Positions 7,026 to 15,419 are shown, counted from the first letter of the stretch. The stretch is 50,982 nucleotides of DNA from Nocardioides sp. (GCA_020636915.1 JACJWV010000022.1:1-50982); one strand, 5' to 3'. Numbers and translations are program-made. Notes: generated from the sequence alone by a model not told the origin.

Positions 7026-8024
7026 ATGAGCAACCAGGAGGACCGTCCGGACGAGATCGCGACGGGCGCTGCTACCGCGCCGGACAGGGGGTGGGCGGCC
7101 GAGATCCTGTCGCCGCGCGACGTCCCGCTGGGCGGGCCGCGCGCGATGCGGGTTCGCCGCACCCTGCCGCAGCGGCACCGCTCGCTCATCGGCGCCTGGT
7201 GCTTCGTCGACCACTACGGTCCCGACGACGTGGCCGACACCGGTGGCATGACGGTGCCGCCCCACCCGCACACCGGGCTGCAGACGGTGAGCTGGCTGTT
7301 CACCGGCGAGGTGGAGCACCGCGACAGCGCGGGACACCACGCGATGGTGCGACCGGGCGAGGTGAACCTGATGACCGCAGGTCGGGGCATCAGCCACTCC
7401 GAGGTCAGCACGCGCGCCACGACCACGCTGCACGGCGCGCAGCTGTGGGTGGCGCTCCCGGACGCCGACCGTCACACCGACCCCGGCTTCGCCCACCACG
7501 TCCCGACGCCGGTGACCGGCCCGGGCTGGGAGGCGCGGGTGTTCCTGGGCTCGTTGCTCGGCGACACCTCGCCGGTGCCGACGGCCACGCCGCTGCTCGG
7601 CGCCGAGGTGGTCCTGGAGCAGCACACCGTCCTCGAGCTCGACGTCGACGAGACCTTCGAGCTCGGCGTCCTCGTCGACACCGGCGTGGTCGGCGTGGGC
7701 GGGGTCGGCGACGGCGGCATCGAGGCGATGGCCCACGAGCTGGCCTACGTCCCGCCGGGCCGCAGCACGCTGACCCTGACGTCGTACGGCGAGCCCGTGC
7801 GCCTGCTGCTCCTCGGCGGTCCGCCGTTCGGCGAGCCGATCGTCATGTGGTGGAACATCGTCGCGCGCACCCACGAGGAGGTGGTGGAGTGGCGCTCGCG
7901 GTGGCAGGCGCAGATCACCGACGCCGGGTTGGTCGACGGCTGGTTCGGCATCCCGGTCGGGGACGAGCTGCCGCCGATCCCCGCCCCGCCCTTGCCCAAC
8001 GCCCGCCTGAAGGAGCGTCGCTGA
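7026..8024 (+). CDS. Pirin family protein
   Basis: A 332-residue bicupin protein of the pirin family. N-terminal cupin motifs include FVDHYGPDD, the metal-binding HPHTGLQTV and MTAGRGISHSE. The second cupin (about residues 190-290) ends with LLLLGGPPFGEPIVMWWNIV, a pirin C-terminal signature. Some bacterial pirins have quercetinase activity or modulate metabolic enzymes; which role applies here is unknown. The gene is monocistronic, convergent with the CHRD gene, and begins right after a perfect palindrome that may be its operator. Confidence 0.9.
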   Translation: MSNQEDRPDEIATGAATAPDRGWAAEILSPRDVPLGGPRAMRVRRTLPQRHRSLIGAWCFVDHYGPDDVADTGGMTVPPHPHTGLQTVSWLFTGEVEHRDSAGHHAMVRPGEVNLMTAGRGISHSEVSTRATTTLHGAQLWVALPDADRHTDPGFAHHVPTPVTGPGWEARVFLGSLLGDTSPVPTATPLLGAEVVLEQHTVLELDVDETFELGVLVDTGVVGVGGVGDGGIEAMAHELAYVPPGRSTLTLTSYGEPVRLLLLGGPPFGEPIVMWWNIVARTHEEVVEWRSRWQAQITDAGLVDGWFGIPVGDELPPIPAPPLPNARLKERR

Positions 8025-8029
8025 GGTTC

Positions 8030-8470
8030 TCAGCGACGCAGCGTCCCCTGGATCGCGCCGGCCGGGTAGGTCGAGTTGTGGACGTTGAAGTAGTACGCGC
8101 CCGGGTGGCGCAGGATCTTCGCTATCGCTCGCTTCGACACCGCGGTGGTGCAGTGCGACCCGCCCGTCACGGCACCGCCGAGGTCGACGACGATCCCGCC
8201 GTCAGACGCGTGGTGGATGTGCGCGGAGTCCGGGGCGGCGATGTCCTGCCACTCCACCGTGGCGCAGACCTTGTGTCGCGCCTTGTTCAGGGTGAAGTGC
8301 GCCTCGCCCGAGCCGTCCGGGTCCCCGCTGGGCCGCAGGGTCGCTTCGAGGCGCTGGACGGCTGCGCGGTGGGCGGGTGCGGCCTGGCTCGGGGTGAGCG
8401 CCCCGGTGCCGGCGGCGACCAGCGCCAGCCCGCTCGCGGCGGTCGCCAGCCGGCGGAGGTGGATCGACAT
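8030..8470 (-). CDS. Secreted CHRD domain protein
   Basis: A 146-residue protein with a Sec-type signal peptide (basic MSIHLRRLA start, hydrophobic SGLALVAAGTGAL, cleavage near SQAAPA around residue 30). A CHRD domain (PF07452) follows, seen in LEATLRPSGDPDGSGEAHF, HIHHAS, and the terminal YFNVHNSTYPAGAIQGTLR. CHRD domains occur in chordin and in many secreted bacterial proteins of unknown role. Two cysteines (KVCATVEW and SHCTTAV) may pair outside the cell. The start at 8470 has AAAGGAG 5 nt upstream; that Shine-Dalgarno is part of an 8-bp inverted repeat that may control translation. Confidence 0.85.
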   Translation of the reverse strand: MSIHLRRLATAASGLALVAAGTGALTPSQAAPAHRAAVQRLEATLRPSGDPDGSGEAHFTLNKARHKVCATVEWQDIAAPDSAHIHHASDGGIVVDLGGAVTGGSHCTTAVSKRAIAKILRHPGAYYFNVHNSTYPAGAIQGTLRR

Positions 8471-8471
8471 G

Positions 8472-8502
8472 GTGTCTCCTTTGATCGTCCTGCTGGAGAC
8501 AC
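8472..8502 (-). promoter_or_regulatory. Hairpin that can sequester the CHRD gene ribosome-binding site
   Basis: In the mRNA sense GTGTCTCC (8502-8495) is perfectly complementary to GGAGACAC (8479-8472), which contains the Shine-Dalgarno. The loop is 15 nt and the ATG follows one base later. Folding would block initiation. Confidence 0.5.
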
Positions 8503-8558
8503 GGAGCCCGGGCCCGGCGGGTTCACCGGCTGTCGGCGCGGTGCGCTTGGATGACCGC

Positions 8559-9131
8559 ATGGGACCGGTCATCGGGGAGGACGGGGTCGCGCGGTGTCCG
8601 TGGGCCGGCGGCCCGGGCGTCATGCGCGACTACCACGACACCGAGTGGGGCGAGCGGGTCAGCGGCGAGTCGGCGTACCTCGAACGGCTGACCCTCGAGG
8701 CCTTCCAGTCCGGCCTGTCCTGGTCGACGATCCTCCACAAGCGCCCTGCCTTCCGCGAGGTCTTCCACGACTTCGACGCCGACGCGATCGCCGCGTTCGG
8801 CCCCGAGGACGTCGAGCGGCTGATGCAGGAAGCGCGCATCGTGCGCAACCGCCTCAAGATCGAGGCTGCACTCACCAACGCCCGCGCCACGGTCGCGCTG
8901 CGGGAGGCGGGCGGACTGGAGGAGTTCGTGCTGTCCTTCGCGCCGGACCCGCCACCCGCGTGGGCCGACACCGCCGAGATGGCGACGACCTCCGCGGAGT
9001 CGACGGCGCTGTCGAAGGGGTTGAAGAAGCGCGGCTTCGCGTTCGTCGGTCCCACCACGATGTTCGCGCTCATGGAGGCGATCGGGGTCTTCGACCCGCA
9101 CCTCGTGGGCTGCTTCAGGCGAGGAAGCTGA
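8559..9131 (+). CDS. tag: DNA-3-methyladenine glycosylase I
   Basis: A 190-residue base-excision repair enzyme that removes 3-methyladenine from alkylated DNA. Hallmarks are the N-terminal RCPWAG (zinc Cys and Trp), YHDTEWGE (substrate-contact Tyr and zinc His), LTLEAFQSGLSW with the conserved Glu, and the C-terminal VGPTTMFALMEAIG with DPHLVGCF providing the remaining zinc His and Cys. The length matches the E. coli enzyme closely. An in-frame GTG at 8541 is an alternative start. The 3' end overlaps the convergent hydrolase gene by 17 bp. Confidence 0.93.
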   Translation: MGPVIGEDGVARCPWAGGPGVMRDYHDTEWGERVSGESAYLERLTLEAFQSGLSWSTILHKRPAFREVFHDFDADAIAAFGPEDVERLMQEARIVRNRLKIEAALTNARATVALREAGGLEEFVLSFAPDPPPAWADTAEMATTSAESTALSKGLKKRGFAFVGPTTMFALMEAIGVFDPHLVGCFRRGS

Positions 9132-9957
9132 GGATCGACGCGGCGACCCGCTGCGGCTGCTCGAGCTGCACGAAGTGCCCGGCGCCCCCGATGGTCGTCG
9201 CGCCGGCCAGCCGAGCGAACCGGGGATCCAGGCACCGGTCGTCGGTGCCGTGCAGGAGCAGCAGCGGCCGCACCGGCTCGGCGAGCGCCGGTGTGACGCC
9301 GGGGCCGAGGAGGGCGCGGTAGTAGGAGACGACGGCCCTGGCGTGCTCGTGGTCCGGGACGGACTCGCGAAGTCGGGCGAGGTCCTCGGTGGCGTCGTAC
9401 CCCGGTGACCACGACCGCCACAGCCGGGCGGCCAGCTGGTCGAAGCTGGGCTCGGCGAGGCCCGGCACCTGGTTGTAGGCGATGTACCAGGACCGCAGCG
9501 GCTGCCGAACCAGCGCGCCCGCCCACGGCCCCAGGGTGCGGCGCGTGGGATTCATCCGCGAGAACGGCGGCACGGACAGCGCGACGTGCTTCGCGTACGG
9601 CGAGGTCGGGTCGCTCGCGACCGCGTTGGTCGTGATCGCGCCCCAGTCGTGGCCCACCAGCACCGTACGCTCGTCACCGTTCAGCAGCTCGTGGAGGCCG
9701 ACCGCGTCCGCCGCCAGGGCCCGGACCGAGTAGTCGCCGTCGGCCGGGATGCCCGAGGGCGCGTAGCCGCGCAGGTAGGGCGCCGCGACCCGCCACCCCG
9801 CGTCGGCGAGCAGTGGCGCGACCCGGCGCCAGGTCAGCGCGGTGTCGGGGAACCCGTGCAGCGCGAGCACGAGCGGGCCCTCCGGCGGTCCCCACTCGAG
9901 GACCCGGACCTGGTGGCTGGGCAGCCTGACGTCGTGCTCGCGCTCCGGGTCGGTCAC
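9115..9957 (-). CDS. Alpha/beta hydrolase, epoxide-hydrolase-like
   Basis: A 280-residue alpha/beta-hydrolase-fold enzyme. It shows the oxyanion HGFPDTALTW, the nucleophile elbow VGHDWG (Asp nucleophile, as in epoxide hydrolases and dehalogenases), an acid in LHGTDDRCLD and the catalytic His in GAGHFVQLEQP. Cap-domain tyrosines (SWYIAYNQVPG, VVSYYRALL) fit epoxide hydrolase, but the substrate is unknown. The frame extends upstream to 10047 through the 74-bp inverted repeat; the GTG at 9957 is preferred because homology-like sequence starts just after it. It lies downstream of eda on the same strand, separated by the hairpin. Confidence 0.8.
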   Translation of the reverse strand: MTDPEREHDVRLPSHQVRVLEWGPPEGPLVLALHGFPDTALTWRRVAPLLADAGWRVAAPYLRGYAPSGIPADGDYSVRALAADAVGLHELLNGDERTVLVGHDWGAITTNAVASDPTSPYAKHVALSVPPFSRMNPTRRTLGPWAGALVRQPLRSWYIAYNQVPGLAEPSFDQLAARLWRSWSPGYDATEDLARLRESVPDHEHARAVVSYYRALLGPGVTPALAEPVRPLLLLHGTDDRCLDPRFARLAGATTIGGAGHFVQLEQPQRVAASILSFLA

Positions 9958-9993
9958 GGACCCAGGGAACCAGGTGGGCGGGGCCGTCGGCTG

Positions 9994-10067
9994 CTGTAAC
10001 GCCCTGTTACACCTTCTTCCCACCATGCTGCAACTACGTGGGAACAAGGTGTAACAGGGCGTTACAG
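9994..10067. repeat. 74-bp near-perfect inverted repeat (long hairpin)
   Basis: Two 30-bp arms (9994-10023 and 10038-10067) match at 29 of 30 positions around a 14-nt loop. Each arm contains its own nested palindrome, GTAAC-N5-GTTAC. The element sits between eda and the hydrolase gene and is flanked by CTG on both sides. As RNA it is a very stable stem-loop on either strand, without a T tract. Confidence 0.85.
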
Positions 10068-10081
10068 CTGCCCGGGGCCGG

Positions 10082-10690
10082 TCAGCGGCACAAGGCTGCG
10101 GCCGCGGCGGCGAGAGCGGTGATCCGGGGCCAGTCCCCGGACGCGACGGCGTCGGCGGGGGTCAGCCAGGAGCCGCCGACGCAGCCGACGTTCGGCAGCG
10201 CGAGGTACGACGACGCGCTGGCCGCGGTGATCCCGCCGGTCGGGCAGAAGCGGGCCTGGGGGACGGGCCCGGCGACCGCGGTGAGGAACGCCGTGCCTCC
10301 GGACGCCTCGGCGGGGAAGAGCTTGAGCTCCGTGCAGCCGGCGTCGAGAGCGGCGAGCACCTCCGACAGCGTGGCGACGCCGGGCAGGAACGGCAGGCCG
10401 CTGTCCTGCATCGCGTGCAGCAACGACCCGGTGGTGCCGGGAGAGACGAGGAACCGGGCACCGGCGTCGGCAGCCAGCTTCGCCTGCCCCGGGCGGGTGA
10501 TCGTCCCGGCGCCGACGAGGATCTCGGGAACCTCCGACGCGATCGCGCGGATCGCGTCGAGGGCGGCCTCGGTCCGCAGCGTCAGCTCGATCGCCGGCAG
10601 GCCGCCGGCGACCAGCGCCCGGGCGATGTCCACGCCCTCCTGCGCGGTGTGGGCGACCACGACCGGCAGGACCGGGACGACGTCCAGCAC
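10082..10690 (-). CDS. eda: 2-dehydro-3-deoxy-phosphogluconate (KDPG) aldolase
   Basis: A 202-residue class I aldolase that splits KDPG into pyruvate and glyceraldehyde-3-phosphate, completing the Entner-Doudoroff pathway. Seen in order: IELTLRT (catalytic Glu), LVGAGTI, FLVSPGTT, ELKLFPAEASGG with the Schiff-base Lys, and FCPTGGI for phosphate binding. The GTG at 10690 is the only plausible start in the frame, 28 nt after the edd stop, so the gene is the third of the zwf-edd-eda operon. The long inverted repeat just downstream may end or process the transcript. Confidence 0.92.
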   Translation of the reverse strand: MLDVVPVLPVVVAHTAQEGVDIARALVAGGLPAIELTLRTEAALDAIRAIASEVPEILVGAGTITRPGQAKLAADAGARFLVSPGTTGSLLHAMQDSGLPFLPGVATLSEVLAALDAGCTELKLFPAEASGGTAFLTAVAGPVPQARFCPTGGITAASASSYLALPNVGCVGGSWLTPADAVASGDWPRITALAAAAAALCR

Positions 10691-10718
10691 CGATCCCGGC
10701 CAGGACCCGGCGAGAGGC

Positions 10719-12590
10719 TCAGACGTGCTCGGCAACGGGCACCTCCTGCGGGGGGATCGTGACGCCCGGGAAGACGCTCGCGCCGGTCTCGGCCGAGCCG
10801 ACGGTCGCCCGGAACGCCGCGAACAGCTCGCGGCCGGTGCCCGCCCACTCCGCGCCCTGGGGGGCGCGACCGGTGGCCGGTCGACGCACGAACGCGTCGT
10901 GGTCGACGTGGAGGTCGAGGAGGCCGGCATCGGCGTCGACGGTGATCAGGTCGCCGTCCTGGACGCGGGCGAGCGGGCCGCCGAGCGCGGCCTCGGGCGT
11001 CACGTGGATGGCCGCCGGCACCTTGCCGGACGCGCCGGACATCCGGCCGTCGGTGACGATCGCGACCCGCTGCCCGCGGTCCTGCAGGACGCCGAGCGCC
11101 GGTGTCAGCTTGTGCAGCTCGGGCATCCCGTTCGCGGCCGGCCCCTGGTAGCGGATCACGGCCACGAGGTCCCGCCCGTCGAGCGCACCGGACCCGAAGG
11201 CGTCGAGGAAGTCGTGCTGGTCGTCGAAGACGACGGCGGGCGCCGTGACGAGACGGTGCTCCGCCTTCACGGCCGAGGTCTTGACCACCGACCGGCCGAG
11301 CGGCCCGCGGAGCACGCGCACCCCGCCGTCGGCCTGGAACGGCTCGGTCGCCGGACGCAGCACGGAGTGGTCGAGGGACCGCTTCGGTCCCTCCTCCCAG
11401 GTCAGGTCGTCGCCGTGCAGCACCGGCTCGCGCGTGTAGCGCCACAACCCGTGGCCGGCGATGGTCCGGACGTCGTCGTGCAGGAGGCCGGCGCTCAGCA
11501 GCGTGTGCACCAGGAAGGCGATCCCGCCGGCCGCGTGGAAGTGGTTCACGTCCGCCTCGCCGTTGGGGTAGATCCGGCACAGCAGCGGGACCACGGCCGA
11601 CAGCTCGGACAGGTCGTCCCACGTCAGGGTGATGCCCGCGGCGCGGGCGATCGCGACGAGGTGGATGGTGTGGTTCGTCGAGCCGCCGCTGGCGAGCAGC
11701 GCCACGCACGCGTTGACGACCGCCTTCTCGTCGACGACCTCGCCGATGGGCGTCGGCTCGCCCCCTTGCCGGGTGAGCTCGGTCGCGCGCCCCGCCGCCG
11801 CGCGGGTGAGCGCCTCCCGCAGCGGCGTACCGGGGTTGACGAACGACGAGCCCGGCAGGTGGAGGCCGAGCACCTCCATCAGCAGCTGGTTGGAGTTCGC
11901 GGTGCCGTAGAACGTGCACGTCCCGGCCGAGTGGTACGACGCCGACTCGGCCTCGAGCAGCTCCTCGCGTCCGACCTTCCCCTCGGCGTACAGCTGGCGG
12001 ACGCGCGCCTTCTCGCCGTTCGGCAGGCCCGAGGCCATCGGGCCGGCGGGCACGAAGGTCGTCGGCAGGTGCCCGAAGGACAGCGCACCGATGAGCAGGC
12101 CCGGCACGATCTTGTCGCAGACGCCCAGCATCAACGCGCCGTCGAACATGTCGTGCGACAGCGCGATCGCGGTCGACATCGCGATGACGTCCCGGCTGTA
12201 GAGGGACAGCTGCATGCCGTCGCGGCCCTGGGTGATGCCGTCGCACATGGCCGGCACACCCCCGGCCACCTGCGCGAACCCGCCGGCGCGGACGACCGCC
12301 TTCTTCAGGATCTCGGGGTAGTCGCGGTAGGGCTGGTGGGCCGAGAGCATGTCGTTGTACGACGTGACGATCGCCAGGTTGGGCTTCGTGCGTCCGCGGA
12401 GCGCGCGCTTGCCGTCTGCGTCGGAGGCGGCGAAGCCGTGGGCGAGGTTCGCGCAGGCGAGCCGGCCGCGCGCCGGTCCGGCGTCGGCCGCGGCACGGAT
12501 GCGGGCGAGGTAGTCCGCCCGCGCGGGAGCGCTGCGCTCGACGATCCGCTCGGTGACGGCCCGGACCGTCGCGTCCATCTGCTGGCTCAC
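10719..12590 (-). CDS. edd: Phosphogluconate dehydratase
   Basis: A 623-residue [4Fe-4S] dehydratase of the IlvD/Edd family converting 6-phosphogluconate to KDPG. Iron-sulfur cysteines are recognisable in MCDGITQG, GVCDKIVPG and GTCTFYGTANSNQ, and the C-terminal domain has TDGRMSGASGKVPAAIHVTPE. The length is typical of Edd and greater than most IlvD. The GTG start overlaps the zwf stop by 4 nt (GTGA), so it is translationally coupled. Together with zwf and eda it forms a complete route from glucose-6-phosphate to KDPG cleavage, except for a lactonase, which is not in this operon. Confidence 0.95.
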   Translation of the reverse strand: MSQQMDATVRAVTERIVERSAPARADYLARIRAAADAGPARGRLACANLAHGFAASDADGKRALRGRTKPNLAIVTSYNDMLSAHQPYRDYPEILKKAVVRAGGFAQVAGGVPAMCDGITQGRDGMQLSLYSRDVIAMSTAIALSHDMFDGALMLGVCDKIVPGLLIGALSFGHLPTTFVPAGPMASGLPNGEKARVRQLYAEGKVGREELLEAESASYHSAGTCTFYGTANSNQLLMEVLGLHLPGSSFVNPGTPLREALTRAAAGRATELTRQGGEPTPIGEVVDEKAVVNACVALLASGGSTNHTIHLVAIARAAGITLTWDDLSELSAVVPLLCRIYPNGEADVNHFHAAGGIAFLVHTLLSAGLLHDDVRTIAGHGLWRYTREPVLHGDDLTWEEGPKRSLDHSVLRPATEPFQADGGVRVLRGPLGRSVVKTSAVKAEHRLVTAPAVVFDDQHDFLDAFGSGALDGRDLVAVIRYQGPAANGMPELHKLTPALGVLQDRGQRVAIVTDGRMSGASGKVPAAIHVTPEAALGGPLARVQDGDLITVDADAGLLDLHVDHDAFVRRPATGRAPQGAEWAGTGRELFAAFRATVGSAETGASVFPGVTIPPQEVPVAEHV

Positions 12591-14095
12591 TGGTCGGGCT
12601 CCTGCCAGGATCGGCCGTCACGCTCGAGGAGGAGCGTGGCGGAGGTGGGTCCGTCGGTGCCGGCGGCGTAGCGCTTCGGGCGCTCGGGCGAGGCCGCCCA
12701 CCGCTGGAGGATCGGCTCGGTCCAGGCCCACGCGGCCTCGACCTCGTCGCGGCGCATGAACAAGGTGGCGTTGCCCTTGATCACGTCCATGAGCAGCCGC
12801 TCGTAGGCGTCCGGCAGCCGCTGCTCGAAGGCGGTGGCGTAGCTGAGGTCCAGCGAGACCGGCCGGAGGCGGATCCCGCCCGGGCCGGGCTCCTTGGCGG
12901 TCAGGTGCAGGCGCATGCCCTCGTCGGGCTGGACCTGGATGTGCAGCCGGTTGGCGGTCGTGACGCCCTCGGCGTGGGGGAACATCGGGTGCGGCGGCGC
13001 CTTGAAGACCACCACGATCTCCGAGGCGCGGCGGTCCATCCGCTTGCCGGTGCGCAGGTAGAACGGGACCCCGGCCCAGCGCCAGTTCTGGACCTCGGTC
13101 CGCAACGCCACGAACGTCTCCGTGGTCGACCCCGTCTGGCCGAGGTCGTCGGCGTACGACGGCACGGCGGCGCCGTCGACCAGCCCGGCGCCGTACCGAC
13201 CGCGCACGGTGTCGCGGTCGACGTCGGCGGGCGTCATCGGCTTGAGCGCCTGGAGTACCTTGAGCTTCTCGTCGCGGACGGTCTCGCGTCCGACGTACGT
13301 CGGCGGCTCCATCGCGACCAGGCACAGCAGCTGCAGCAGGTGGTTCTGCACCATGTCGCGCAGCGCGCCGGCGTGGTCGTAGTACTCACCGCGTCCGCCC
13401 ACGCCGACGGTCTCGGCGACGGTGATCTGCACGTGGTCGACCCACTGCGAGTTCCAGAGCGGCTCGAGGAAGGTGTTGGCGAAGCGGGTGACCAGGAGGT
13501 TCTGGACGCTCTCCTTGCCCAGGTAGTGGTCGATGCGGAAGATCTGCGACTCGGCGAAGACCCGACCGACCGACTCGTTGACGGCACGGGCCGAGGCCAG
13601 GTCGTGCCCGATCGGCTTCTCGATGACGACCCGCGCGCGCTCGTCGACGACGCCGATCTCCTCCAGGCGCTGCGAGATGGCGCCGAAGAGCGTGGGCGAC
13701 ACCGCGAGGTAGAAGACCCGCACGGCCTCCTCCGGGTGCGGTCGGTCCTTGAGCAGCGCGTGGAAGCGGTCCCAGTCCTCGGGGTCCTCGGCGTCGAGCA
13801 TCAGGTGGTGCAGGCGGCCGACGAACCGCTCCACGGCGCCGTCGTAGAGGTCGGTCGGGTCCAGGTGCGTCGCGAGCGCCGCCCGCACCTCCGCCCGCCA
13901 GCCCTCGTCGTCGAGGTCGGAGCGCGAGACGCCCAGGATCCGGTAGTCGTCGGGTAGCTGGCCCTCGAGGTCGCGGTGGTAGAGCGCCGGGAGCAGCTTG
14001 CGCAGCGCCAGGTCGCCGGTCCCCCCGAAGACCGTGAAGTCGCAGGACGGCGGCAGCGCGTGCGGGCCGGCGTCCGGGGTGGTGGCGAGATCCAT
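12587..14095 (-). CDS. zwf: Glucose-6-phosphate 1-dehydrogenase
   Basis: A 502-residue cytosolic enzyme oxidising glucose-6-phosphate to 6-phosphogluconolactone with NAD(P)+. It has the nucleotide-binding FGGTGDLALRKLLPALY, the EKPIGHDLASA substrate Lys region, and the signature RIDHYLGKESVQN with the catalytic His. The frame begins at 14131, but a TTGCAT-N17-TACCGT promoter ends 7 nt before the ATG at 14095, making that ATG the likely leaderless start. It is the first gene of the Entner-Doudoroff operon and divergent from a ROK regulator that is a natural candidate to control it. Confidence 0.95.
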   Translation of the reverse strand: MDLATTPDAGPHALPPSCDFTVFGGTGDLALRKLLPALYHRDLEGQLPDDYRILGVSRSDLDDEGWRAEVRAALATHLDPTDLYDGAVERFVGRLHHLMLDAEDPEDWDRFHALLKDRPHPEEAVRVFYLAVSPTLFGAISQRLEEIGVVDERARVVIEKPIGHDLASARAVNESVGRVFAESQIFRIDHYLGKESVQNLLVTRFANTFLEPLWNSQWVDHVQITVAETVGVGGRGEYYDHAGALRDMVQNHLLQLLCLVAMEPPTYVGRETVRDEKLKVLQALKPMTPADVDRDTVRGRYGAGLVDGAAVPSYADDLGQTGSTTETFVALRTEVQNWRWAGVPFYLRTGKRMDRRASEIVVVFKAPPHPMFPHAEGVTTANRLHIQVQPDEGMRLHLTAKEPGPGGIRLRPVSLDLSYATAFEQRLPDAYERLLMDVIKGNATLFMRRDEVEAAWAWTEPILQRWAASPERPKRYAAGTDGPTSATLLLERDGRSWQEPDQ

Positions 14096-14102
14096 GCGGT
14101 CC

Positions 14103-14131
14103 ACGGTAGGAACGAGATAGGCACGATGCAA
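14103..14131 (-). promoter_or_regulatory. zwf-edd-eda promoter (leaderless)
   Basis: On the minus strand TTGCAT (14131-14126), a 17-nt spacer and TACCGT (14108-14103) are followed after 7 nt by the zwf ATG. This is the best-formed leaderless promoter in the window. CCTAGATAGG (14134-14143), a 4+4 palindrome, lies just upstream and is a possible operator. Confidence 0.6.
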
Positions 14132-14170
14132 GCCCTAGATAGGTCTTTTCAAGATCAAAGGGGGGACGTT

Positions 14171-14176
14171 TATGCT
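14171..14176 (+). promoter_or_regulatory. -10 element, leaderless promoter of the ROK regulator
   Basis: TATGCT ends 7 nt before the ATG at 14184. It overlaps the in-frame ATG at 14172, which is therefore probably not the start. A weak -35 (TTCAAG, 14148-14153) lies 17 nt upstream. Confidence 0.45.
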
Positions 14177-14183
14177 CTCGCCC

Positions 14184-15395
14184 ATGTCGCAGGTCGTGGA
14201 GGTCCGGGAGTCGGCGGCGCCGGCGACGGCGGGCGAGCTGCTCGAGCTGGTGCGGACGGGCCGGGCGGTCACCCGCTCGCAGCTGCGCCTGCTGACCGGG
14301 CTGTCACGCACCGCCGTCACGGCCCGCGTCGCCGCGCTGACCCAGGCGGGCCTGCTGCTCATCGGGGAGGAGCTGGCCTCGACCGGTGGCCGCCCGCCGG
14401 GGGCGCTGGTGTTCAACAAGGACGCCGGCGTGGTCCTCGCGGCGGCGATCGGGCGCTCGCGCAGCCAGCTGGCGGTCCTCGACCTCGACGGCCAGGAGCT
14501 CGCCGCCGACTCGGAGGACCACGAGGTCGGCACCGGTCCGGAGGACCTGCTCCCCGCCGTCGCCGCGCGGCTGCGCGGACTGCTCGAGGAGGCGCTGCCC
14601 GAGGGCGGGCGGCCGGTCCTGGGGACCGGCCTCAGCCTGCCGGGGACCCTCGACCCGGTGCGCGGGCTCAGCATCGGCTCGCCGGTCATGTCCGGGTGGG
14701 ACGGGGTCGAGCTGGCGCCGTACCTCGCCGACGTGGCGGACGCCCCCCTCTTCGTCGCCAACGACGCCGACGTGCTCGCGCGGTCAGAGCTGCTCGGCGG
14801 CGCGGGCAGCCTCGACGACGTGCTCGTCGTGAAGGCCTCGACCGGCCTGGGGCTCGGCATCGTCGCCGACGGCAAGGTGCTCAGCGGGCACCTCGGAGCC
14901 GCCGGGGAGATCGGGCACACCGTGGTCGACGCCGCCGGCGAGCTGCCCTGCCGCTGCGGCGCGACCGGGTGCCTGGAGACCATCGCCGGCGGTTGGGCGC
15001 TCGTCGCCCGGATGGCCGCCGAGGGCGGGCACGAAGGACATCCGGTCGGCCACGTGCGCGACCTGGTCGCGCTGGCCCTGCAGGGCGACTCGGTGGCCCG
15101 GGGGCTGCTGCGCGACAGCGGCCGTGAGCTCGGCGAGGTGCTCGCCGTCGCGATCAACCTGCTCAACCCGGCCGCGGTGGTGATCGGTGGCGACATGGCG
15201 GCGGCGTTCGATGTCTACGTCGCGGGGGTGCGCGAGAGCGTCTACCGGCGCTCCGCGCCGCTGGCGACCCGCGACCTGCAGTTCCTGCCCGCGGCGCACG
15301 GCGACCGCGCCGGGGTCGTCGGCTGCGGGGCGCTCGCGCTGGACCACGTGCTCGCCCCGGTCGCCGTCGACGCCCGGCTCGCCGCTGGAGGCTGA
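14184..15395 (+). CDS. ROK-family transcriptional regulator
   Basis: A 403-residue protein with an N-terminal winged helix-turn-helix (TRSQLRLLTGLSRTAVTARV, about residues 30-50) joined to a ROK sugar-binding domain. The ROK part shows the zinc motif GHTVVDAAGELPCRCGATGC with LETIAGG (CxCGxxGCLE type) and GLSLPGTLDP. The NagC/Mlc/XylR class represses carbohydrate genes and is released by sugars or sugar phosphates. The divergent position to zwf-edd-eda, with both promoters in 88 bp, suggests that it controls that operon and itself; the ligand is unknown. The start was chosen by the TATGCT element rather than the ATG at 14172. Confidence 0.88.
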   Translation: MSQVVEVRESAAPATAGELLELVRTGRAVTRSQLRLLTGLSRTAVTARVAALTQAGLLLIGEELASTGGRPPGALVFNKDAGVVLAAAIGRSRSQLAVLDLDGQELAADSEDHEVGTGPEDLLPAVAARLRGLLEEALPEGGRPVLGTGLSLPGTLDPVRGLSIGSPVMSGWDGVELAPYLADVADAPLFVANDADVLARSELLGGAGSLDDVLVVKASTGLGLGIVADGKVLSGHLGAAGEIGHTVVDAAGELPCRCGATGCLETIAGGWALVARMAAEGGHEGHPVGHVRDLVALALQGDSVARGLLRDSGRELGEVLAVAINLLNPAAVVIGGDMAAAFDVYVAGVRESVYRRSAPLATRDLQFLPAAHGDRAGVVGCGALALDHVLAPVAVDARLAAGG

Positions 15396-15419
15396 CGCTG
15401 GCCCGATCCTGGAGCGCGG

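Noticed and set aside
9958..10047. Longer start (10047) for the epoxide-hydrolase-like protein
   Set aside because: The extension would read through the long inverted repeat; the GTG at 9957 fits the family length.
9991..10070. CTG flanks of the 74-bp hairpin as proof of transposition
   Set aside because: A 3-bp match is easily due to chance; kept only as a hint.
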